DNA of 64,000 bases from Acinetobacter terrestris (GTDB lineage: Bacteria; Pseudomonadota; Gammaproteobacteria; Pseudomonadales; Moraxellaceae). The notes beneath the pieces were generated by a model that searched no databases, was not told the DNA's origin, and saw only the letters and a list, made by a program, of their open reading frames with translations. The stretch lies in the NCBI RefSeq assembly GCF_004331155.1, contig NZ_SJNZ01000017.1, positions 1 through 64,000 of the forward strand. Reading direction: 5' to 3'. Of this stretch, positions 9,326 to 20,000 are shown in pieces (position 1 is the first letter of the stretch; each line of letters opens with the position of its first letter). Position numbers and translations under genes: made by a program.

Positions 9326-10900
9326 ATGACTATTAAACGCGCTTTAATCTCTGTATCTGATAAATCAGGGATCGTTGAATTTGCTAAAAACCTCGTGGCT
9401 CTTGGGGTAGAAATTTTATCTACTGGCGGTACATATAAGTTGCTTAAAGACAACAATATCGCAGTAGTGGAAGTTTCAGAGCACACTGGGTTCCCAGAAA
9501 TGATGGATGGTCGTGTTAAAACACTACATCCAAAAATTCATGGGGGTATCTTAGCTCGCCGTGGTCTAGACGAAGCTGTTATGCAAGAACACAACATCGA
9601 TGCCATCGATCTAGTGGTTGTGAACCTTTATCCGTTTGCTGCAACTGTTGCTAAACCGAACTGTTCATTGGCTGATGCCATTGAAAACATCGACATCGGT
9701 GGCCCAACAATGGTTCGTGCCGCTGCAAAAAACCATGCGTCTGTGGGTATTGTGGTTAATGCTTCTGACTACGACACTGTAATTGCTGAAATGAAAGCAA
9801 ACGGTGCGTTATCTCTTGAAACTCGTTTTGACTTGGCAGTGAAAGCGTTTGAACATACTGCACAATATGATGGCATGATCGCTTCTTACCTTGGCGCTCG
9901 CGTAGGCAAGATCGAGGGTCAAGCAGACAAATTTGCCCGCACTTTCAACACGCAATTAAACAAAGCACAAGACTTGCGTTACGGTGAAAACCCGCATCAA
10001 TCTGCTGCGTTCTATGTAGAAAGTACTGCGACTGAAGCTTCTGTTTCAACTGCGAAACAGCTTCAAGGTAAAGAACTTTCTTATAACAACATCGCAGATA
10101 CAGATGCAGCACTTGAATGTGTGAAATCTTTTGCGAAACCTGCTTGTGTGATTGTTAAACATGCAAACCCTTGTGGCGTTGCAGTTTCTTTAGACGGCAT
10201 TAAAGCTGCGTACGATCTTGCTTATGCAACAGATCCTGAATCTGCATTTGGTGGCATTATTGCATTTAACCGCGAGTTAGACGTTGCAACTGCACAAGCC
10301 ATTGTGGACCGTCAATTCGTTGAAGTGATTATTGCACCAAGCATTGCTGATGGCGTACTTGAAGTAACTGGCGCGAAGAAAAACGTACGCGTACTTGTAT
10401 GTGGCGAACTTCCAGCAATTGATGCACGTCATTCGCAACTTGATTACAAACGTGTAAATGGCGGTTTATTGGTTCAAGACCAAGACTTGGGCATGATCAC
10501 TAAAGACGATCTTAAAGTTGTGACCAAAGTTGCACCGACTGAAGCTGAAATCGACGACATGATTTTTGCCTGGAAAGTTGCGAAATATGTGAAATCAAAT
10601 GCGATTGTTTATGCCAAAGGTCGTCAAACCATTGGTGTAGGCGCAGGCCAAATGAGCCGTGTTAACTCTGCTCGTATTGCAGCGATTAAAGCTGAACATG
10701 CGGGTCTAGTGGTTGAAGGTGCAGTTATGGCGTCTGATGCATTCTTCCCATTCCGTGATGGTATTGATAACGCTGCAAAAGCTGGCATCAAATGCATTAT
10801 CCAACCGGGTGGTTCTATGCGTGATGAAGAAACGATTGCAGCGGCGGATGAAGCTGGTATCGCGATGGTCTTCACTGGCATGCGTCATTTCCGTCACTAA
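9326..10900 (+). CDS. purH: Bifunctional AICAR transformylase / IMP cyclohydrolase PurH
   Basis: PurH carries out the last two steps of IMP synthesis. The 524-residue protein (from the ATG at 9326) has the MGS-like cyclohydrolase domain at residues 1-145 ([36 protein letters not shown]). The transformylase domain follows, with the catalytic Lys-His pair in [13 protein letters not shown] near residue 266. The C-terminus ends in FTGMRHFRH, standard for the family. A TTG at 9311 would add five residues but does not match PurH N-termini, so ATG 9326 was chosen. purD follows after 131 bases. Confidence 0.97.
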   Translation: MTIKRALISVSDKSGIVEFAKNLVALGVEILSTGGTYKLLKDNNIAVVEVSEHTGFPEMMDGRVKTLHPKIHGGILARRGLDEAVMQEHNIDAIDLVVVNLYPFAATVAKPNCSLADAIENIDIGGPTMVRAAAKNHASVGIVVNASDYDTVIAEMKANGALSLETRFDLAVKAFEHTAQYDGMIASYLGARVGKIEGQADKFARTFNTQLNKAQDLRYGENPHQSAAFYVESTATEASVSTAKQLQGKELSYNNIADTDAALECVKSFAKPACVIVKHANPCGVAVSLDGIKAAYDLAYATDPESAFGGIIAFNRELDVATAQAIVDRQFVEVIIAPSIADGVLEVTGAKKNVRVLVCGELPAIDARHSQLDYKRVNGGLLVQDQDLGMITKDDLKVVTKVAPTEAEIDDMIFAWKVAKYVKSNAIVYAKGRQTIGVGAGQMSRVNSARIAAIKAEHAGLVVEGAVMASDAFFPFRDGIDNAAKAGIKCIIQPGGSMRDEETIAAADEAGIAMVFTGMRHFRH

Positions 10901-10970
10901 GTTGGCGAATTGATGATGACTTATTTACAGTCATACGTGCTATATAAAATAGATTCTTAAATCTTTCATA

Positions 10971-11000
10971 GAGTCCTCTTCCCCTTTGGGTTGAGGACTT
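10971..11000 (+). terminator. Hairpin between purH and purD, possible attenuator
   Basis: The arms GAGTCCTC and GAGGACTT close a 14-base loop and are followed by TGTGTTATTT, a weak T tract. It may partly terminate purH transcripts before purD. The weak tract makes full termination doubtful. Confidence 0.45.
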
Positions 11001-11031
11001 TGTGTTATTTCGATTCATGGAGTATGAACCG

Positions 11032-12315
11032 ATGAATATTTTAGTTTTGGGTAATGGTGGTCGTGAACACGCACTTGCATGGAAAATCGCGCAAGACGAT
11101 AAAGTAGCGAAAGTCTTTGTTGCTCCGGGCAATGCCGGCACAGCAACAGAAAACAAATGCGAAAATGTTGCACTTAACATTTTAGATAATGCTGCGATTA
11201 TTGCTTTTGCTCAAGAAAATGCAGTTGATTTAGTCCTTGTTGGTCCAGAAGCACCGCTTGTAAATGGTGTTGTGGATGCTTGCCGTGCGGCTGATGTCAA
11301 AGTTTGGGGCCCAACTCAATTTGCAGCACAGCTTGAAGGTTCTAAAGCTTTCGCAAAACATTTCTTGAAACGCCATAACATTCCAACTGCATTCTATGAT
11401 GTGTTTACAGAAGTAGATGCAGCCAAAGCATTTGTTGAAAAAAATGGCGCGCCAATCGTGATCAAGGCTGATGGCCTTGCTGCGGGTAAAGGCGTTATTG
11501 TTGCCATGACCAATCAAGAAGCATTTGATGCGATTGATGACATGCTTGCAGGCAATAAATTTGGTGATGCCGGTTCTCGTGTAGTCATTGAAGAATTCCT
11601 TGCCGGTGAAGAAGCATCTTTCATTTGTATGATTGATGGCGACAACATCTTGCCAATGGCAACTTCACAAGATCACAAACGTATTTTTGAAGGCGACCAA
11701 GGTCCAAACACTGGCGGTATGGGTGCTTACTCTCCTGCTCCTGTTGTGACTTCAGATGTTTTTCAAAAAGCAATGAACGAAGTGATGCGCCCAACTGTTG
11801 AAGGTATGAAAGCAGATGGTCACGTGTATACAGGTTTCTTATACGCAGGCTTAATGATTGATGAACAGGGCCAGCCTAAAGTGATCGAGTTCAACTGCCG
11901 TTTTGGTGACCCTGAAACTCAGCCCATCATGATGCGTTTAAAATCATCTTTGGTTGATTTGGTTGAAGCTGGTATTGCCGGTAACTTGCCTGCTGAAGCA
12001 GAATGGGATGAGCGTAAAACTGTCGGGATCGTACTTGCGTCACGCGGCTACCCTGAAACCTCTAGCAAAGATGATGTGATTTCTGGTTTAGACACCGAAA
12101 TGACAGATGCGAAAGTGTTCCATGCAGGTACTGCAACCAATGCCAATGGCGAAGTTGTGACTGCTGGCGGTCGTGTTCTATGTGTAACTGCACTCGGCAA
12201 CACCATTGGTGAAGCGCAAGCAAAAGCATTAGAGCTTTGTGAAAAAGTGACTTTTGACGGCGTTCAATATCGTAAAGATATTGGTTACCGTGCCATTGCA
12301 CGTGAAAATGCTTAA
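11032..12315 (+). CDS. purD: Phosphoribosylamine-glycine ligase PurD (GARS)
   Basis: PurD joins glycine to phosphoribosylamine using ATP, the second step of purine synthesis. The protein has 427 residues from ATG 11032. The N-terminus MNILVLGNGGREHALAWK is diagnostic. The ATP-grasp domain contains PIVIKADGLAAGKGV (about 140-155) and the metal-binding FNCRFGDPETQP near residue 285. A GTG at 11002 would add ten residues but has no conservation. GGAG lies nine bases before the chosen ATG. Confidence 0.97.
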   Translation: MNILVLGNGGREHALAWKIAQDDKVAKVFVAPGNAGTATENKCENVALNILDNAAIIAFAQENAVDLVLVGPEAPLVNGVVDACRAADVKVWGPTQFAAQLEGSKAFAKHFLKRHNIPTAFYDVFTEVDAAKAFVEKNGAPIVIKADGLAAGKGVIVAMTNQEAFDAIDDMLAGNKFGDAGSRVVIEEFLAGEEASFICMIDGDNILPMATSQDHKRIFEGDQGPNTGGMGAYSPAPVVTSDVFQKAMNEVMRPTVEGMKADGHVYTGFLYAGLMIDEQGQPKVIEFNCRFGDPETQPIMMRLKSSLVDLVEAGIAGNLPAEAEWDERKTVGIVLASRGYPETSSKDDVISGLDTEMTDAKVFHAGTATNANGEVVTAGGRVLCVTALGNTIGEAQAKALELCEKVTFDGVQYRKDIGYRAIARENA

Positions 12316-12332
12316 TTTTAATTAAGTAAAAA

Positions 12333-12355
12333 GAACCCGCCTAGTGCGGGTTTTT
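12333..12355 (+). terminator. Intrinsic terminator of purD
   Basis: A hairpin ACCCGC/GCGGGT with a CTAGT loop is followed by TTTTTAT, 20 bases after purD. Confidence 0.88.
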
Positions 12356-12517
12356 ATATTTTCTTATAATAAATATAAAAATGATATTTCACTTAAAAAA
12401 TTATCAAACATAAAAAAAACCTGCTTTAAGCAATTGTTTTTAATTAAGTAAAAATATATTTTGCATAAAGTGTATTATGTTAACTTTAGGAAAACTTAAA
12501 CGAAATTACCAAAAATT

Positions 12518-13069
12518 ATGAAAAAAAAATCAGCTTTTTTATATTATTTAGATGTTACAGCACCATTTTATTATTTTTATCTTGTTCCCACTGCAATCGC
12601 ATTAGCCATAGTCAGTTTTGATTTCTCATTTCAGGGCTTATTCCCGGCCACAATTGACTCTTCGATTTCAAGCCAACATAAGTTTCTAAATGACTATTTT
12701 GCAATATGTAATTTTTTCGTGATTGGGCTTATTGTTATTAATTATTTAAGACACCCACTACCCGCCACATATGTAAGACAAATACGTCAGCATTATGCAA
12801 CATTAAATAAGAACCAGCAGTCTATTAATGGCTGGCTTGGCATTGTATTTTTCTGTTTTACTTTAGGCCTGATGAACCTGACTTGGTTTATTATTAATGA
12901 TGAGCCTCTCCCACCATATAAAGAATGGCGCAAAGGCGATACTCTTACCTACTTAAACAGTTTCGCACATCCTTATATTTCTGCTATTGCTTTTAGTTTG
13001 CAATATGCCCTCATTGTATTCTTTACATTAATATTTATGAACATATTTGATAATCGTAAATATAGATAA
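12518..13069 (+). CDS. Orphan four-helix inner-membrane protein
   Basis: This 183-residue protein begins MKKKSAFLYYLDVTAPFYYF and has four hydrophobic segments at about residues 18-36, 62-80, 105-127 and 152-175. I do not recognise a family or a catalytic motif. It lies between the purD terminator and a 770-base AT-rich region, so it is probably a monocistronic gene. Its composition is more AT-rich than the neighbouring housekeeping genes, which may indicate transfer or weak selection. The function is unknown. Confidence 0.6.
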   Translation: MKKKSAFLYYLDVTAPFYYFYLVPTAIALAIVSFDFSFQGLFPATIDSSISSQHKFLNDYFAICNFFVIGLIVINYLRHPLPATYVRQIRQHYATLNKNQQSINGWLGIVFFCFTLGLMNLTWFIINDEPLPPYKEWRKGDTLTYLNSFAHPYISAIAFSLQYALIVFFTLIFMNIFDNRKYR

Positions 13070-13838
13070 AATTTATATACTTAGCTCCATTTAACATAAT
13101 AGTACTTATACGAAATTCTTTTAATTTAAGCATTAAATTTCAGATACTTAAATAAAAGAAAAACTAAAAAAACACTAAAAAACCGATTTGGAAACAAGAC
13201 GATTTTTTTATGCTCGGTTCTGGAATCTTTTGCCAATCTATTTGTATAAAAAACGCTTTTATCTACTAAAATCTAGTTAAACATGATTTCTTAAAATTAT
13301 ATCCTTACCCTTTCACTACCTATATAGCTAGAATGTATTAATCTTTACTTAACTTCACTGCATATATCTATTTTTCAGCTTTAGACTTTAAAAAAAGTTA
13401 TAAAGAGTTATATAAAAAGACACTTTATAGATTGTTAATATAATTTTAAACAATATATTGTTTTTATTATTAAAATTTCAAATATCTTATTGTTACTATT
13501 CACTTAATAAGATAATTGTTAATTTTTTATTCACTATATTGCATATAGATTTATTGCTATGATGAGATAAATTTTGATTGAGTAGAAATCCAATCTCATT
13601 AATGAATACAATGATTTAAAAACTTTTTATAACTGCTTTTTAAATCACTATTCAACAGATTGCTCATTGCATCAGCATAATTTGTAAATTTTATAGTGCT
13701 GCAGATCTATCAAGCAAACGTATGGATATGATGACTGTAATCATGCCTTCGTTCTATACTGATTTCGATTTGACTTAATCTCTCTAATAAATGATTCGTA
13801 AATTTAAAGTCAAAATTAAATTTACTTGGGATGAATAC
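13070..13838. other. AT-rich intergenic region upstream of metQ
   Basis: About 770 bases of very AT-rich sequence contain no convincing open frame on either strand. It must hold the metQ promoter near its right end. I recognise no SAM riboswitch and cannot place a clear MetJ or MetR site. Confidence 0.5.
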
Positions 13839-14708
13839 ATGAAAAAGCTCCTTGGACTTGTTTTAGGTTTAACCGTTGGCTTAGCTGGCTGCTCTAAACC
13901 TGAAGCACCTGCAACTGATGCAGCAAAAAGTGATACAGCAAAAGAACAAACTGTGGTAATGGCATCGACTGGTTCAGATGCAGACATCTGGCGTTATATT
14001 GCAACCTTGCCTGAAACTAAAGAAGCAGGTATCAATCTTGAAGTGAAAAACTTCACTGACTATGTTGCCATGAATACTGCTGTAGCCAACAAAGAAGTCG
14101 ATATCAATGCATTCCAGTCTTATGCTTATTTAGTGGCGTTCAATGCTTCTAATAAAGACAAGATTGCACCTGTTTCGACGACTTATCTTGAGCCAATGGG
14201 TATTTACTCAAGCAAAGTAAAAAAAGTTGAAGAATTTGCCAACGGCGCAACTATTGCTATTCCAAACGATGCAGCCAATGAAGCACGTGCCCTTTTACTT
14301 CTTCAATCAGCTGGCTTATTAAAACTTAAAGCTAACTTTGACCCTGCAACTGGTACACCAAACGACATTACTGAAAACGCTAAAAAAATTGTGATCAAGC
14401 CAATTCAAATGGCGACCGCTGTTCGTGTTAAAGACGAAGTGGATGCGATTGTTTTAGGTAATACACTGGCGCTTGAAGGTGGTTTGAACGTACTGAAAGA
14501 TTCGATCTACTATGAGCCTGTGGATCAAAGCACCAAGTTAAATGTAAACATTTTAGCAACTGCTGAATCTCGTAAAGATGATCCTTTACTACAAAAAGTC
14601 GGTGCCTTGTATCACACTGAAGCGGTGAACAAATATGTGCAAGAAAAATTTGCGGGTACTAAGGTTGATGTAAATAAACCAATTAGTTATTTAACTGAAA
14701 CAAAATAG
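13839..14708 (+). CDS. metQ: Methionine ABC importer substrate-binding lipoprotein MetQ
   Basis: MetQ is the periplasmic methionine-binding component of the MetNIQ importer (NlpA family). From ATG 13839 it has 289 residues with a lipoprotein signal (MKKLLGLVLGLTVGLAGC, lipobox LAGC). The mature part has the NlpA features EVKNFTDYVAMNTAVANKEVDINAFQ-type binding region (about residues 65-90) and LGNTLALEGGL near 210. The upstream ATG at 13791 would place 16 charged residues before the signal and was rejected. Unusually, metQ precedes metN and is separated from it by a strong terminator, which should make MetQ more abundant than the transporter. Confidence 0.92.
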   Translation: MKKLLGLVLGLTVGLAGCSKPEAPATDAAKSDTAKEQTVVMASTGSDADIWRYIATLPETKEAGINLEVKNFTDYVAMNTAVANKEVDINAFQSYAYLVAFNASNKDKIAPVSTTYLEPMGIYSSKVKKVEEFANGATIAIPNDAANEARALLLLQSAGLLKLKANFDPATGTPNDITENAKKIVIKPIQMATAVRVKDEVDAIVLGNTLALEGGLNVLKDSIYYEPVDQSTKLNVNILATAESRKDDPLLQKVGALYHTEAVNKYVQEKFAGTKVDVNKPISYLTETK

Positions 14709-14728
14709 TAATATAATCATCCAAACCA

Positions 14729-14758
14729 AACAGGCAAAGTCATTTTGCCTGTTTTTTT
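14729..14758 (+). terminator. Intrinsic terminator between metQ and metN
   Basis: The hairpin AACAGGCAAA with TTTGCCTGTT is followed by seven T. It lies 20 bases after metQ and 25 bases before metN, so metNI must come from read-through or a weak internal promoter. Confidence 0.9.
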
Positions 14759-14782
14759 ATTTTCTGCTTAGTTTCTGACGAT

Positions 14783-15808
14783 ATGATTGAATTTAAAAAC
14801 ATTTCAAAGCACTATCAGCTCAAAGGTCAAACCATACGCGCCCTGGACCAAATTAATTTGGAAATTCCAGAAGGCAGTATTTTTGGCATTATTGGTTATA
14901 GTGGCGCAGGTAAAAGCACCTTAATCCGTTTGATTAATTTACTAGAACGACCAAATGAAGGTCAGGTAATTATTAATCAAAAAGATTTTACTGCTTTGGA
15001 TGCACGCTCATTACGTCAAGAACGTGCAAATATCGGTATGATCTTTCAGCACTTCAACTTGTTGCAAACCAAAACTGTGGCGGCAAATATTGAAATGCCA
15101 CTCAAGCTTTTAGGTGTAAGCAAGGCTGAACGTGAAAAACGCTTAAACGAATTACTTGAGTTTATTGACCTCAAACATAAAAAAGATGCTTTCCCCGATG
15201 AGCTTTCTGGCGGGCAGAAACAACGTGTCGGTATTGCCCGCGCGCTTGCCAATCATCCCAAGATTTTACTCTGTGATGAAGCGACTTCTGCGCTGGATCC
15301 GCAAACCACCAAATCTGTTTTAGCCTTACTCAAAAAAATCAATAAAGAACAGAACATCACCATTGTCATGGTGACCCATGAAATGGATGTGATTGAAACG
15401 GTTTGTGATTATGTCGCGGTGATGGAACAAGGCAAAGTCATTGAAACCGGTTCTACCCTTGAGATTTTCAGTCAGCCGCAACATCCGACCACGAAAAACT
15501 TTATTCAAACTGTGCTTCAGCAACAGTTGCCGGTCAACATATTAAAGAACCTCGAAAATCAGAATCACAACAGTATTTATTGCCTGCAGTTTTTAGGCAG
15601 GTCTGCTCAAGAAACTGTGGTACAGGCAGTAATTAAGAAATTTGATATCAGTTTAAATATCTTGTTTGCCAATATGACCGAAATTAATGGCACCGTAATT
15701 GGACAGATGTTTATCCAGTTGCTGGGTGATCCGGCAATTATTCAGCAGGCAATTGAATTTTTAGAACAAAATGGCGTAAAAGTTGAACATTCAGGAGATC
15801 AGGTATGA
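14783..15808 (+). CDS. metN: Methionine ABC importer ATP-binding protein MetN
   Basis: MetN powers methionine uptake. The 341 residues contain Walker A GYSGAGKST (about 38-46), the ABC signature LSGGQKQR (about 141-148) and Walker B ILLCDEATSALDP. The C-terminal 80 residues form the NIL regulatory domain, which binds methionine and inhibits transport when the internal pool is high. That domain distinguishes MetN from general amino acid ATPases. The stop overlaps the start of metI by four bases. Confidence 0.95.
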   Translation: MIEFKNISKHYQLKGQTIRALDQINLEIPEGSIFGIIGYSGAGKSTLIRLINLLERPNEGQVIINQKDFTALDARSLRQERANIGMIFQHFNLLQTKTVAANIEMPLKLLGVSKAEREKRLNELLEFIDLKHKKDAFPDELSGGQKQRVGIARALANHPKILLCDEATSALDPQTTKSVLALLKKINKEQNITIVMVTHEMDVIETVCDYVAVMEQGKVIETGSTLEIFSQPQHPTTKNFIQTVLQQQLPVNILKNLENQNHNSIYCLQFLGRSAQETVVQAVIKKFDISLNILFANMTEINGTVIGQMFIQLLGDPAIIQQAIEFLEQNGVKVEHSGDQV

Positions 15809-16500
15809 GAGATTTAATCGTACAATGGCTCACTGAACTCACCGCACCATTTTGGCAGAGTTCGCTGTCGATTGACCAGTTTGTCACTGCCTTACAAGAA
15901 ACCTTTCACATGGTGTTCTTTGCCATGCTATTCGGCGGAATTTGGGGATTTATTCAGGGGATTATCTTATTAGTTACTCGTCCTGAGGGTATTCTTCCCA
16001 ATCGTGCGGTTTATCATATTTTAAACCCGATTGTGAATGCCCTACGCTCGCTACCCTTCATCATTCTGCTGATTGCGGTTATTCCTTTAACCAAATTTTT
16101 AGTGGGTACGTCAATCGGGACTTGGGCAGCGATTGTTCCACTGACTATCTATATTGGCCCATATATGGGACGCCTGATTGAAACGTCATTATTAGAAGTG
16201 AATGAAGGTATCGTGGAATCTGCTCAGGCCATGGGTGCGACTCCATTACAGATTATTTTTAAGTTTATTTTGCCGGAATCACGCAGTTCACTAATTCTTA
16301 ATTTAACCACGGCCACCATCAGTTTAATTGGGGCAACCGCAATGGCGGGTGCTGTCGGTGCGGGTGGTATTGGTGATTTGGCGATCTCCTATGGCTATCA
16401 ACGCTTTGATACCAGCGTGGTCATTTTAACCGTGATTGTGCTGCTACTCTTGGTGCAAATTGTTCAGACTGTAGGTGAATGGCTGGCCAAATTAAGATAA
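15805..16500 (+). CDS. metI: Methionine ABC importer permease MetI
   Basis: This 231-residue permease has five or six transmembrane segments. The EAA-loop for contact with MetN is ESAQAMGATPLQIIFKFILPE at about residues 137-157, typical of MetI. It starts within the metN stop (ATGA overlap), so translation is coupled. A terminator follows at 16550. Confidence 0.95.
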   Translation: MRDLIVQWLTELTAPFWQSSLSIDQFVTALQETFHMVFFAMLFGGIWGFIQGIILLVTRPEGILPNRAVYHILNPIVNALRSLPFIILLIAVIPLTKFLVGTSIGTWAAIVPLTIYIGPYMGRLIETSLLEVNEGIVESAQAMGATPLQIIFKFILPESRSSLILNLTTATISLIGATAMAGAVGAGGIGDLAISYGYQRFDTSVVILTVIVLLLLVQIVQTVGEWLAKLR

Positions 16501-16549
16501 TTTAAGATAAATAATCATCCGGTCAAAGCTTTAAAACCCTCAGTTAGAA

Positions 16550-16587
16550 TAATGCCAGTCAGTTAAGAAATTGACTGGCATTTTTTA
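16550..16587 (+). terminator. Intrinsic terminator of metNI
   Basis: Perfect arms AATGCCAGTCA and TGACTGGCATT are followed by six T. Confidence 0.9.
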
Positions 16588-17092
16588 TTTCGAATTCATC
16601 ATGTTATTTGAGACGAGGAAACGTCATTCGCAACTGCTTGAGACAAGAATATATTTAACAAGTTACTGTTTCTGCGACAGATTTGCTACTTGGTGGTAAT
16701 GAACGAGCTTTGCGATGAAAGGACTTTAAATAAATTATTTAAAGTCTTTGTAAGATGCTTTTCTTGCGAAGCTTCGCTTCTCATTTGGCTAAACAAAAGA
16801 ACTGACGAAATCTGAATACTTGGGTTAAAAAGATAAGACTCCGTTGTGAATAAGCTAAAAGCTAAGGAGTTCATGATTCACTCTCATAACTGATCAGCAT
16901 TACTTACTTAGAGGGTTTTTATTTGGCAAAAATATTCTGGTTAAAAATAATTCAATTTCCGACTTTATCAATAAAAACATCAGTTCTAACCAATATTGCA
17001 ATTAAAAATCTGCTTCGATTTTGATAAATATTAAGCCATTCCTGTATTCAGAGCATGCTAAAATAGCCGTCAGTTTTTGCAGGGACTCATTT
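16588..17092. other. Noncoding block between metI and dnaE
   Basis: This 500-base stretch has no intact gene. It contains a plus-strand frame reading VTVSATDLLLGGNERALR followed by a stop (16662-16718), which looks like a peptide or gene remnant. A perfect 12+1+12 palindrome lies at 16722-16746. Then come short GC-balanced stretches unlike the AT-rich spacers elsewhere. The dnaE promoter presumably lies at the right end. Confidence 0.45.
16722..16746. repeat. Perfect 12+1+12 palindrome
   Basis: The arms GACTTTAAATAA and TTATTTAAAGTC flank a single A. There is no long T run after it, so a terminator is unlikely. Confidence 0.65.
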
Positions 17093-20000
17093 ATGCACTT
17101 TGTTCATCTTGGAATACATACAGAATTTTCAATTACGGAATCGATCGTACGTATACCTGATCTTATGAAAGCTGCAGAGAATGATGCAATGCCAGCTTTG
17201 GCATTAACAGATCTGTCCAATTTGCATGCCGCAGTTAAATTTTATAAAAAATGTCTGAATAACGGCATCAAACCGATTTTGGGCGGTGTCATTCGCCTGA
17301 ATGATGCAGAACATAAAGCAACCCTGCTTTCCATGACCAATAAAGGCTGGCGCAGTCTCACTGAAATTGTTTCGCGTGGCTTTATTGAAGGTCAGCAGCT
17401 TGATATTCCTTGCGTAAAAAAAGAATGGGTGCTTGAACAGAATCAAGACATCATCGTGCTTTTAGGCATGCATAGTGATGTCGGCAAAATGCTCAATTCC
17501 TCCAACCCGCAAAAAGCTGAAGCCCTGCTAGAAGAATGGATTGAAAAATTTGGTAATCGTGTTTATCTGGCTCTGACCCGTACTGACCGCCCCGATGAAG
17601 AGAGCTTTATTGCAGGCGCAGTTAAGCTGGCCCAGAAATACAATATTGGTGTTGTGGCACATAATGATGTGCATTTTATTGCACCAACCGACTTCGAAGC
17701 ACATGAAGCGCGCGTGTGTATTGCCGATGGTTATGTGCTTGGTGATAACCGTCGCCCACGTTCTTACACGCCTGAACAATATTTCAAAACTGCCGAGCAA
17801 ATGACTGAACTGTTTTCAGACATTCCAACAGCGATTGAAAATACCTACCACATTGCCAAGCGCTGTAATGTCAGCTTGCGTTTAGGCTTCAATGACCTTC
17901 CCGACTTCCCCATTCCAGAAGGTCATACCATTGATACCTTCTTTGAGCATATTTCTCAGGAAGGCCTGGAAGAACGTTTAAATTTCCTTTATCCCGTTGA
18001 AAAACGTGATGAAGACTGGCCTGAAATTCGTAAAGTTTATGATGAACGTCTAGCCTACGAGATTGGTACCATCCTGAACATGGGATTCCCCGGCTACTTC
18101 CTGATCGTGATGGACTTCATTCAGTGGTCCAAAAATAATGGCGTACCGGTCGGTCCGGGACGTGGTTCAGGTGCAGGCTCACTGGTGGCGTATAGCCTGA
18201 AAATTACCGATCTCGATCCGCTACGTTATGACCTGCTGTTCGAACGTTTCTTGAACCCTGAACGTGTTTCGATGCCCGACTTTGACATCGACTTCTGTAT
18301 TGCAGGTCGTGACCGGGTGATTGACTATGTGGCACGTCATTATGGCCGTGATGCGGTATCTCAGATTGCCACTTTCGGAACCATGGCCGCAAAAGGTGCC
18401 ATCCGAGATGTCGCACGTGTTCTGGGTAAATCTTATGGACTTGCTGACCGGATCTCCAAGCTGATCCCGACCAAGCCATTAGGTGTAGACCTTCGCGGCG
18501 CCATCGACATGGAACCGCAGCTTAAAGATATCGTCACCAATCCATCCAATCCAGACAATGACGACGCTGCTGAAATCTGGGAAATGGCACTCAAGCTTGA
18601 AGGCATTACCCGGAATACCGGTAAACATGCCGGTGGTGTGGTGATTGCACCGGGTAAAATTACCGACTATTCAGCCGTGATGTGTGATGCGGATGGGACC
18701 AATCGCGTTGCACAATTCGATAAAGATGATGTTGAATCTGCCGGTTTGGTGAAGTTCGACTTCTTGGGTCTACGTAACCTGACCGTAATTGAAGATGCGA
18801 TTCAAAATATTAATAAACGCATTGGGCCGGAAAAAACCGTTGATATTGCGCACATTCCGCTAGACGACGCCAAAGCCTATTCAATTTTCGCCGATGCCAA
18901 TACCACAGCGGTATTCCAGTTTGAATCCGTCGGCATGAAAAAAATGCTGAAAGAGGCACGTCCAAGCAAATTTGAAGAAATTATCGCTTTCGTATCGTTG
19001 TACCGTCCGGGTCCTATGGATCTTATTCCTGACTTTATCCACCGTATGCATGGTGGTGAGTTTGAATATCTGCATCCATTATTGGAAGGCGTACTTGAGC
19101 CGACTTACGGAATCATGGTGTATCAGGAACAGGTAATGCAGGCCGCACAGTACTGTGCCGGCTATACCCTCGGTGGCGCGGACATGTTGCGTCGCGCCAT
19201 GGGTAAAAAGAAACCTGAAGAAATGGTCAAGCAGCGTCAAATCTTTATTGAAGGTGCTGCAAAAAAAGACATTGATGAAGCGACAGCCAACCATATTTTT
19301 GACTATATGGAAAAGTTTGCAGGTTACGGTTTTAACAAATCGCATGCGGCAGCTTACGCCTTAATTGCCTACCAGACAGCATGGTTAAAAGCCTATTATC
19401 CATCTGAATTTATGGCAGCAGTACTCACCTCGGAAATGCAGAATACCGACAGCATTGTATTCTTGATTGATGACTGCCGGATTAATGGCTTAGAAGTATT
19501 TCCACCGTCCATTAACATGTCTTTTTACAAGTTTCATGCCAGCGATGAAAAAACTATTGTTTATGGTTTGGGTGCAATTAAAGGCGTAGGTGAAGCAGCC
19601 ATGCAATCGGTGATTGACTCACGTTTGCAGGATGGCCCTTATAAAGATTTATTCGATTTTTGCCACCGTATTGATTTGAAAAAGATCAATAAACGAACTT
19701 TAGAAGCGCTCATCCGTTCCGGTGCTCTGGATTGCCTGGGCATTGATCGTGCCAGCATCATGGCGCAATTGCCAGAAGCGGTTCAGGCGGCTGACCAAGC
19801 ACGCTCCAATCGCGAAACCGGAATTATGGATTTGTTTGGTGAAGTTGAAGAAGTTCAACGTAAACCGTCTAAACCGGTAAAACCGTGGTCAGATGAAGTT
19901 CGTTTAAAAGGCGAAAAAGACACCCTTGGCTTGTATCTCACCGGACATCCAATTGATGTTTATCGTCCAGAATTAAAGTCCTTTATTCCTGTACGGATTA

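Noticed and set aside
16686-16874. 62-codon minus-strand frame before dnaE
   Set aside because: No start signal or family; it reads through the palindrome and is probably chance.
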